A DNA stretch of 64,000 nucleotides, from the NCBI GenBank assembly GCA_037447655.1, contig JBBHKE010002706.1, positions 62,001 through 126,000 of the forward strand. The letters run 5' to 3'. Under the pieces are notes generated by a model that was not told where the DNA came from, made no database searches, and saw only the letters and a program-made list of their open reading frames with translations. A program made the position numbers and the translations under genes. Of the stretch, positions 55,960 through 64,000 are shown in pieces (the stretch's first letter is position 1; every line of letters begins with the position of its first letter). The stretch comes from Zygnema cylindricum. Its lineage: Eukaryota; Streptophyta; Zygnematophyceae; Zygnematales; Zygnemataceae.

Positions 55960-56600
55960 TCCAAGCGACGACACAATGTCGTCGAGCGTTCAAATATATT
56001 CGCGTTTCTTAACATGGAATCGACGAAACAACGTTGACGCCCGCGAATGATATTCAAGTATACCAGCGTTGGATTGACTGAACTGATGTCTTCGGTGGTT
56101 TAGTCGAAACGACAAACCTCTGTCGTGCGTCATTCGCACTTTCGACAAAACGAGGAGTCCTCATACATTCAATGAATTTGTCGAACCCATCATTGAAGCG
56201 ACGACACGATGTCGTCGCATACACCGCGACGAACCACTGTCGTCCGTCATTCGCACTTTCGACAAAACGAGGAGTCCTCATACATTCAATGAATTTGTCG
56301 AACCCATCATTGAAGCGACGACACGATGTCGTCGCATACACCGCGACGAACCACTGTCGTCCGTCATTCGCACTTTCGACAAAACGAGGAGTCCTCATAC
56401 ATTCAATGAATTTGTCGAACCCATCATTGAAGCGACGACACGATGTTGTCGCATACACCGCGACGAACCACTGTCGTCCGTCATTAGCACTTTCGACAAA
56501 ACGAGGAGTCCTCATACATTCAATGAATTTGTCGAACCCATCATTGAAGCGACGACACGATGTCGTCGCATACACCGCGACAAAGAACCTTCGTCGCTAA
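55960..56600. repeat. 117-bp tandem array with perfect 9-bp palindromes
   Basis: Four almost identical 117-bp units. The word CGAGGAGTCC starts at 56151, 56268, 56385 and 56502. Each unit carries GCGACGACA-CGA-TGTCGTCGC, a perfect inverted repeat with a 3-base loop. The unit is a multiple of three, so both strands show a 39-residue repeated open frame; this is not evidence of a gene. It lies in intron 1 of the pogo transposase. Confidence 0.92.
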
Positions 56601-57137
56601 TACGCTGTCCCCACAAAGAAATCGTAGGACACGATAAAAGTAATACCAAAATATAAAAAGACAATGCATACCAACCGACAACATAAATAAACACGCACTA
56701 ATGGCGAGGCAATGACAAGTTAGGATGTCTATTGAGAAGGAAAGTAGGCGGTCCAACATATTACTTGTATTGTAGACTCCGGTAAAATGCTCGGGAAACT
56801 TCCTCAACGTCCTTGGAATGAGTTCTTTCTCCCCGTTATTTTCGCAATCCCTCAGCATCCAGTTTATAACTCGCAGCCGTGTTACCTTAGTCGACACATG
56901 TTGAACTTTCCTGTGAGGAACACGTCCTCTCGAATTGGCCGAGGACGGAAAAAACCCTTCCACAATGGCTGCCGGGTCAACCGAGGTTTCGACTTCCGCC
57001 TCACTCCCTTCCTCGTTCGGAAATGCGATTTCCTCGTCGACCCTTTCCATTTCTTCATCTTGTTCAGAGTGAGCGTTACGTGGATTGTTGATGTTATTAG
57101 CAGGGTTGGCTCCCCAAATTCTATTAAGGGTCCACAT

Positions 57138-58310
57138 AATTTCAAAACCTTAATATCTCCTAAAAAATAAGAAATAAGAGATGCCGAAAGGAAGAAAATG
57201 GCAACCCAAGCAAATGAGGAAGAAGTGGTGATAGTGTCGACTTCACTATCACAAATTCATTTATATAATACACTTGATGCAACCGAAAGTGAATTTTCGC
57301 GGTAAAAATGGAGGGATTTGCCATTTTAAAAATTTCGTTAAAAATTCAAATTTTGAACTTTATTATGCCTTTCAAATTTTAAATATTTAAAAACGCGGGA
57401 ATAGAAGCGGGATTACGTAAAAAATGTTTCGATTTGGCAAAATATTTCAAAACTGACGTCGTCGATGAAAAGTTTTTCGCGCCATGGAAAGACCTCCAGC
57501 TTACAGTGCGTACGGCAAAAAGATGATGGAAAAAAAATGCGGCGTGGTAACCCTGAAAAACGGTTGTTCTAACGTCACGAACGAAAACTGCCCAACTTTA
57601 GGAATGCGTGGATAGTAAACATGCCACGTGTTTTCGGCAACAGCCAATGATGATCTTCCAACGAAGACTGATCATCTTTCGTCGCCGTATTACCGCCAAT
57701 TAGAATTAACATGTATCCTAATAAGCGGTTTTTCTTCGTTACACAATTAATTAGAATTAAACGTGATACTAATAAAAGGCTTGTTCGACGTCTGATCTAA
57801 GTAAACGTATCGTTAATACACTTATGTCCCAATATTACAATACATTATTCTAATAAAGCAAGCCGCCCGGCACCTTATTAAGGTTAAGGGTCCATATTTA
57901 ACGTCATACAAAGGTCGTTCTCACCGCGTACGACAACGATATTTAAATCAATCGCTGGGTTCACTGTAAGTCATGTGAAACGAAACGTAAACATGGATTG
58001 CCTGTTGCTATAGTTGCGTTCTATAAACAATAACAAACTGAAATAAATGAACGTATTATAGTTGTACGGTTACATAGCGTATTGAGGTAACTGCGTTTTA
58101 CAACCCCGAAGCATAGAATCGACTGTATGACGCGACAATGTACGTTTCGTCCTATGTTGTCCTTGCACCTATTTTACTGTAATCATATTCACCGCGTGCG
58201 AAACAAACGTTTATTAGAGTCACGAATGAACTTAAGTGAAAGTACACATAACCGTACATTTCGACGGTTTTTACTCGTACCTATTTTAGTGTATAATTAT
58301 GCACGGTGTA
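57138..58310. other. 5' flank of the pogo transposase and intergenic DNA
   Basis: No gene recognised. It should contain the left terminus of the pogo element in the transposase's own orientation, but no inverted repeat matching the 50.7-51.8 kb side was found. Confidence 0.3.
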
Positions 58311-58314
58311 ATGA

Positions 58315-58575
58315 TTGAGTATTCGCAAACCCAAAATAGAATTATGGATTATTATAGTGGAAGGACGCCACGTCGTACGGATTGTCAAATTTTGTACTTC
58401 TACCTATTTTACCGTACATGCTACGACGGCGGATCCTGTATACCCAAATCAGCGTTATGGAGAAATTACAATAAAACATTTTTTTGAAAATGGTATTGAT
58501 ACACAAATTAGCGTAAATGACACTAAATCATTATATACACTAATAATTTCTATACGCTAATAACGATTCACGGTG
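58315..58575. mobile_element. Family A-related MITE, partial, reverse orientation
   Basis: The reverse complement of about 24299-24560 (shared GAATTATGGATTATTATAGT-like and AATTTCTATA-type blocks). It ends CTAATAACGATTCACGGTG before TA. The far half is missing. A further partial right end lies at 58580-58700. Confidence 0.7.
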
Positions 58576-58702
58576 TAGCATTAACGCCGAAATTAGAATA
58601 CACCTTTTTTTTTTTTTTTTTCAAATTCTTAATTAGCATCAAGTACGGTAAATTTTCTTAAACACTATTTAAACTTTGACACTAATAACGATTCGCGGTG
58701 TA

Positions 58703-58885
58703 GCTATTAGTGTTATTATTTTTTTCGCCACTTAAAACATCTTTTCTCCGTACACACTTGTCCGATTTCCAGTTTGAGACGGCCAATCGGAAGCTGAGAA
58801 TCGTACCTTTCAATCGCAACCGTCAGATTACAATCCAGCATATGTGTACGGAGATGGACATTGACACTAATAGCGATTCACGGTG
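58703..58885. mobile_element. Family B hairpin MITE, copy B9
   Basis: It contains TTCGCCACTTAAAACATCTT, TTCTCCGTACACACTTGTCC and CAACCGTCAGATTACAATCC and ends ACTAATAGCGATTCACGGTG. The right inner arm is shortened (GTGTACGGAGATGGACATTG), and the left end is fused to the preceding MITE end. Confidence 0.75.
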
Positions 58886-59960
58886 TACCGTTTCATGAAC
58901 ATGTGACGTGGCTATAAAACAACAAAAAGGAGTTCGCCCACGGCGCCACCGAGGCACCGATCCTTTTTTTTTTGTTTTTTTTTGTTTTGAAGTTTTCCAC
59001 GTGTCATTTGCAAATCGATTGAATGCTACACTGTTCAGAATTTCAGATGGGTACGTGTTTGAAGCACAGCAATCGTAAGTTCGTATCTATTGAATCGTAA
59101 CCAGTGAAATTTTACAGTACTAAATTAGTACGAGTAATGACGTCGCACATGTTGTACCAAATCTGATCGGACGGTTTACATGCTCCCCAAATTCCGGAGG
59201 TGAATTACAAAAGATGCAGCTCGTAAGCTGCATTACACGCTCTCCGTGCCAGTAACCACGGGAAACGCCATCAACTGCGGAACTACATAGATTCAAATTT
59301 CTTCACACGTGCCTGTTGTTCATCACCTTTTTATGCTCGTTGTTCCGTTCAGTGTCTTCTGTTCGCTTCCATGGTTCTTTTGTTAGGTTTTTCACGCTTC
59401 CAACATTAACTGCCATGTCTTAATTATGGTTATCTAAACCGTCAAAGCCGACAAATCTAGAAATTAAAATTTCCCGGGGATAGAATCCGCCGAGATCGCG
59501 ATGCATCATGCTCGATTTTCTACCGTACCAAACACTATTGGTGTTGACAACTGCTCTATGTATAAATAACTAAAAATTATGTTTGGCGTCGTTACATCCT
59601 TGCTGTAAGTGTCCTTTTTCTAATTTTCTCGTATGCTGATGCCAAGAAAAAGTACGTTGACGCCAAAATGAAAAGTACACCAATGGTGGCAAACGTACAA
59701 CGTATGTGTTTGTTCCCCGTAGAGCAAATTGGACGACGGCTATGTGGTGTGCTATTGGCCAATTGCACGGCGTAATATACGCGTTACATAATATAGAGAT
59801 TCTACGCCTCATCCTATGATGTTGTACTTCCATTTAATCTATGCCAAACTGTACTGTACTGTAGTTTCCATAAAAATAAACACTATTTCCTGTAATTCCG
59901 TGAAATTGAACCTGAGTCATACAAACAATATTGAGCGCGAGTGCGATTGCTACAGTACAG
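58886..59960. other. Intergenic DNA
   Basis: No supported gene. A 264-bp minus-strand open frame at 59570-59833 has no recognisable motif. Confidence 0.3.
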
Positions 59961-59962
59961 TA

Positions 59963-60506
59963 CACCGCCAATCGCTATTAGAGTAAATAACGCTAATTCG
60001 GTGCCTTTTTTTCAAAAAAAAAAACCTGAAAGACAATCCATGATTCTATTTTTTCCAATATTCTAGTTAGGGTTTTTTTTCAATTAGCGTTAATAATGGA
60101 AGTACAATGCGATGGAAATAGTGTGAAGTACGGATAGGGTATCTTCGTACGAAATATTACTTTTTGAATTACAGAGGCATAAAAAGACACTTAACATTAT
60201 TGCGCACACATGTGAATGTGCACTGGAAGAAAGAGACGCAAACTCGTCGAAAAAAATCACGTTCTCATATGTTCGTCCGTTGACCGTGTGAACAGCACGA
60301 CGGCGTACGAATTGTCAGATTTTGTACGAGTACACATAATAATGTAGACATCGAAAGGGCGGGTATTTATTATTCAGGACAACCCAAATTAGGGATTAAT
60401 TACTATATATATTATTTAAAAAAAAAAAAAAATCCCGATTAGTGTTAATAACACTAATTTTTGTTTTTCGCTATTTATTCCTTTACTCTAATAGCGATTG
60501 ACGGTG
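59963..60506. mobile_element. Family A MITE, long form
   Basis: The 544-bp element is flanked by TA. It starts CACCGCCAATCGCTATTAGA and ends CTCTAATAGCGATTGACGGT plus G. The middle block ATAGTGTGAAGTACGGATAG matches the long copies at 11471 and 20405. It ends about 525 bp upstream of the plastid-type gene start codon. Confidence 0.83.
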
Positions 60507-61031
60507 TAGTATATTTTACGTCCACCAGGGTGGCTTTTACCATATTCGTACAGAAACCTGTACGAACCATGTAAGATTGTACATTTATTCTGTAGGATAA
60601 CGCTGATGATATGCTTCGCATTTTTTAGGGTTTGAACTTTACAATGCCTAAGCTTTCAATCTCTTTCAACAGTACATCTGTTCTAGTCTCTTCCTTACTC
60701 CCAAGATCCTGGAATCATGGCGTTATTATCGCTGCAATCTTACAGCATACTTGATTTCTCCTTTTGCTATTCAAAGCTCGTTGAAAAATAACAAAATTCT
60801 TGTTACAATCTCGTTGACAGCGTTGTTTCTCTCGTTTGCTCTTAGGATTTGCAGAGTATTAGATGGCAATGGTGTTACAAATTTAAGAAGGTTTACTGTT
60901 GTAGTGCTTTTTCCTCCATTTCTTTCCTTGCGTGCAAAATTCGTCGAGGTGTTACAGTTCTCCAAGTTTGTTTTTTCTCTTGAATTGCCTCATGTTCCAG
61001 TTTCCTCCTATTCAATTTTCCTTTGGAAACT

Positions 61032-63759
61032 ATGATTTCTCATTTGAGTAACTTCGTCTCTTGCTCGTCCGCCATTCCGTCCTCTCATGTCTCTAATATT
61101 CTCAGACAGTGTGGACCTTCTCTACTTGGAAACCCTAAATTCTTTGCTCTTCGCAATATTCAATCGTCTTCCTCCAAGTTCTATGCTGCAGAAAATATAA
61201 CTCATCCTTGCTTAGAATGGCCTGAACCAAATCGTGAATTATTAACGGAAGCCAGACACCATATGACGGAAGCGAGAAACAGGAGGCGGTTTCCTTCGAC
61301 TCGTAAACGTTTTGAAAGACTCCCAACAGTAATCCCCTTGTCAGAAAAATCCCTTTCAGTTGTATTGCCTGCGTCAGGAACAGGAGAGCAAGTCTTACAG
61401 GAGCTTGGTGGACCCGCCACGTGGCTTCGCAGGGTTGTAGTATCCATGGCTGGTGCTGCAGTTTTTTATAATATCAATATTCTCCTCACTACTTTGGCAG
61501 CATTGTACTGGGCATGGTCACCGATGTTTTCCGCAGCGAAAGGCAATGCATTGTTGCGATTGAAATACAAATTTGCAGGTGATCTTTTTTGTTGCCTTCA
61601 TTGTAAAATTCATAACATGAAATAAAAACAGTATGTGTTGAAGGATTCCAAAATAGTCCACGTTGGTTATGGTAATCCGTCATGTTCTCCTCTGGGCTTT
61701 TCCTCCGCCCTCCTTTCCTCCTCTCTCTCCCTCCTCGCCCCTCCCTCTCTCTCCCTTCCTCTCCCCCTCTCTCCTCCTCCTCCCTCCTCCCTCCTCCCTC
61801 CTCCTCCTCCTCCTCCTCTCCCTATTCCCCCCCTTCCCCTCCCCTCATCACTCCCTCTCTCTCTCCCCCCCTCTCCATCCTCCCCATCCCCTCTCTCCCG
61901 ATCCTTGTGCATCATCTTCATCTCTCGCATCCGTCCACATCGCATCTTTCCGCATCATCCTCATCATCACCCATCGCCACTCCATCTTCCGCCATTTCAT
62001 CATCATCTTTCTCACATCAATAAATATCGCTCGTCATCACTCTCATCCTCAATGTCATTCTTGGTCGTTGTCTTTATCTTTCATCACGGTACTCCATTTT
62101 TCTGAAGCTAATTTGTGGTGAAACCGTGAAGAGAGAGATGCTAAGAGAGAGAGAGAGAGAGAGAAGAGATGAAGAGGCAAGTTTTTACCATGGTTAAAAA
62201 TTCCGCAAATATGCAATCCTTAAACCTTTTTGTTGAATTTGGACCAATAGTAGCGTTTTACCAAAATCTAATAATTGCCAAAGCTTCCTCTTCCAAGCAC
62301 ATTAAGTTCTTTTTGAAGATTCTTACAGTATTATACAATTAAATCATGTTTGTGAAGTGTCTATGGTATCAGTTGCCTTTATTAAAGTTGTAGTGCTAAT
62401 CGATGAGGGTTGGAGCAGGTATATGGCGAGCAAAAATCGTGGAATCTCGGTTAATAAATGCAGGACAAAATACAATGCTTCATGTTCTTATTGGAGATGA
62501 CAGTGGAACTTTGGTGGAGGTAGGTTTTTGCTCCCAGCTTGTCTTCTGTACATAATCTATCTTCTGTACAAAAAGTAAACTAGGGATTGCTGTTAGTGTA
62601 AAGGAATTGTTTGTGTTATTGCGGAATAAGCATGTCTTGTAGTAATTTGGTATAGGGAGACGTAGAGGATTGTGGTCCTATGATTTTTGGTCGAGAAGAG
62701 TTGTGACTTATTAGCGCTGTTAACTCATAGTAGGAGTGGACAGTGTACTTTTCCATGGTTGGGAATGGCAAGAGCCATGGGAGGGACTGTATTTGTTAGT
62801 TTCTATTATGCCTTTGTGGATCAGATTGCAATGAAGGTTTTACCAAATTTGCAAGTTTCTGCTTGAAATGGTTGCTTTTTTTTACTTTACTTTTTTGTAT
62901 TTCTTTACTGTTGGTAAAGTTTTCCTATTCCATATCCCAAACCATCCGTCCATCCGATATTTCGTTACTATCTGAGTGGTGGTTGTATCATGCATCAGGC
63001 GTCACGGGAAGCAAAAATTTGTTCAAGTATTATATAAAATATTTATGTGGAAGTATGTTGTATCCTTGAGGTGCTAAATACTGTTTTTGATTCGTCTTAG
63101 TATATTTTTTCTTAGTAAATCAATATTTATGCCTACAAATTGTTCAGTCTCTGTTTTCCCCTTGCTTTTATGTTTCTCTCTCTGCCTCTCTTCTGCTTCT
63201 TTCTTGTCCCTTATAGGATGTGTCAACACCAGGATATTAAGCTTGTGGTGGTTTTAAGTATGGCAATTATTCCAGCAAGGGTTGCAATTTCTTTTTTCCT
63301 TAACCATATATATGTATGTTTTTCTGTTTTGTTTTTACCATTTTAGCAGATGCATATCCCGGCTACTAACTTGGGTTTTTTTTTTTTTTTCCTTTGCCAT
63401 ATATGTATTTATGTTTTCTTTTTCGTTTTTACTATTTTAACAGATGGATATCCTGGCTCCTAGCTTGGGTTTCTTTTCTTTTTTTTCTTTGCCATATATA
63501 TAATTTATATTTTTTTATTTTGTTTTTACCGTTTTAACAGATGGATGTCCCGGCTCCTAGCTCTGTGGTAGCTTTCGTTGGAGACCCGGTGGAGTTATTA
63601 GTTTTATCCGACCATCAAAATTTTTCCCGTTTTCGAGTGCTGCGAGAAGTTTTTTTGCCAGAACAACATACTTGGATTGCAGAACAAATATTTGTTGAAA
63701 GGTCGGTCTTTGAAGAATTGAGTAAAGAGATGGCACTCCTCATCCTTACTGCGAAGCAG
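61032..63759 (+). CDS. Conserved plant protein, probably plastid-targeted, one membrane region (3' end unresolved)
   Basis: Exons 61032-61578, 62419-62519 and 63541-63759, GT-AG with agreeing phases, giving at least 289 residues. The first 40 or so residues are Ser-rich with few acids (MISHLSNFVSCSSAIPSSHV), like a chloroplast transit peptide. Then come RKRFERLPTVIPLSEKSLSV, ELGGPATWLRRVVVSMAGAA, and a hydrophobic stretch (FYNINILLTTLAALYWAWSP). Exon 2 reads GIWRAKIVESRLINAGQNTM and VLIGDDSGTLVE. Exon 3 reads VVAFVGDPVELLVLSDHQNF and FRVLREVFLPEQHTWI, a beta-rich soluble part. The pattern matches an uncharacterised family of plant plastid membrane proteins as I recall it; no function is claimed. 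Exon 3 ends at AAGCAG/GTGAGG; either an exon follows beyond the window or translation runs on to a TAA at 63802. Confidence 0.75.
61690..61910. repeat. CT-rich low-complexity tract in intron 1
   Basis: About 220 bp of CTCCTCC and CTCTCCCT words inside the first intron (61579-62418) of the plastid-type gene. A short GA run follows at about 62146-62164. Confidence 0.9.
63330..63560. repeat. Triplicated splice-acceptor segment, about 95-bp unit
   Basis: Three successive copies of a poly-T stretch, GTTTTTAC-ATTTTA-CAG and ATGGATATCCYGGCTCCTAG-like sequence, with the ATG at 63350, 63444 and 63541. Only the third continues into the open exon 3. Confidence 0.88.
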
Positions 63760-64000
63760 GTGAGGTCCTTTTCAAAAACCTCTAATACTGATTTTTCAAT
63801 TTAAAATGGTTTGCGCTCCTAGCCCATTTTTTTTCTTTTTAAATCTTTATGTTTGTTGCGTTAACGGGCCTGGTTTTGGAAAGAGCAGATAGATTTTTGA
63901 TGTAGCTTTTTGTGGATAGAAAGGTTGCAACTCTTTCAGAATTCAAGTTTTTTTCGCCTCTCAGACTCGTTTTATTCTGTGTAGAATTGTCGATTTCCAT

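Larger units (their letters stand above)
51875..57137 (-). pseudogene. pogo/Tigger-class transposase, four exons, one nonsense codon
   Basis: Exons 57137-56765, 53765-53286, 53138-52887 and 52551-51875 join in phase across GT-AG sites (donors GTAATA, GTGAGT, GTGAGT). They give 593 residues plus stop. Exon 2 starts KYQKAKRWWIERRN and contains a CENP-B-type helix-turn-helix region (VINKRWVQRCQEKHNIVVRA). The DDE_1 domain shows D296 in ENMDETHVIVN, D409 in DNCGGHN and D446 in HLVQPADSFV, a D-D(36)D triad. Codon 408, directly before D409, is TAA (52433-52435), where relatives usually have a hydrophobic residue, so this copy should be inactive. Exon 1 encodes an acidic N-terminus and RLRVINWMLRDCENN. 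Intron 1 is about 3 kb and contains another long same-strand ORF. Terminal inverted repeats were not found. Confidence 0.85.

Noticed and set aside
56054-56600. 39-residue repeat protein on either strand
   Set aside because: The 117-bp unit is a multiple of three and opens frames on both strands; it lies in an intron and has no independent start or domain.

Overview
This is nuclear DNA from a green plant. The plant signals are a PP2-type F-box gene, an mTERF-family locus, a probable plastid membrane protein gene, GT-AG introns, and dense hAT, pogo, Tourist-like and mariner-like transposable elements. A DOPA dioxygenase of the fungal/bacterial type (unlike the LigB-type enzyme of betalain-making flowering plants) leans the guess towards a non-flowering streptophyte, but the species cannot be named from sequence alone. 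There is no sign of operons, prokaryotic signals or organelle DNA.

Layout. 1-2.1 kb: the C-terminal part of a hAT transposase running in from the left edge, followed by two small tandem arrays. 4.0-7.4 kb (minus strand): a two-exon gene for an 874-residue protein made of an inorganic-pyrophosphatase fold that has lost most of its catalytic residues, plus a long disordered tail. 8.7-26.2 kb: an island of about 17 kb with no convincing host gene, built almost wholly of small non-autonomous transposons inserted beside and inside one another. At several places an internal unoccupied copy of the target lets the target-site duplication be read directly. 26.3-31.7 kb (plus): DPH5 (diphthine synthase), six exons with every splice phase agreeing. 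34.5-35.5 kb (plus): the two-exon DOPA 4,5-dioxygenase-like gene, bracketed by a diverged inverted repeat of about 0.33 kb. 37.4-38.5 kb (plus): intronless F-box/PP2 gene. 38.9-39.8 kb: AT-rich microsatellites. 40.3-40.8 kb: two hairpin MITEs. 42.5-44.2 kb: a tandem array and an mTERF-like sequence with two in-frame TGA codons. 44.25-46.36 kb: a 2.1-kb almost pure polypyrimidine tract. 47.3-49.3 kb: another hAT-like element and mariner-like MITEs. 50.7-57.1 kb (minus): a pogo/Tigger-class transposon. Its four-exon transposase can be assembled in phase but is broken by one stop codon next to a catalytic aspartate. Its 3-kb first intron holds a second long ORF of unknown function and a 117-bp tandem array. 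58.1-60.5 kb: more MITEs. 61.0 kb to the right edge (plus): a conserved plastid-type membrane protein gene whose third exon is preceded by two extra copies of its own splice acceptor.

The host genes are unrelated housekeeping or accessory genes and do not form a pathway. The most distinctive content is (i) the pyrophosphatase pseudoenzyme with its tail, (ii) the pogo element with a nested ORF and palindromic GCGACGA-type satellite blocks, (iii) the repeat-bracketed DOPA dioxygenase gene, and (iv) the nested MITE archive with readable empty sites. Statements about families come from general knowledge of those families. No database search was run.
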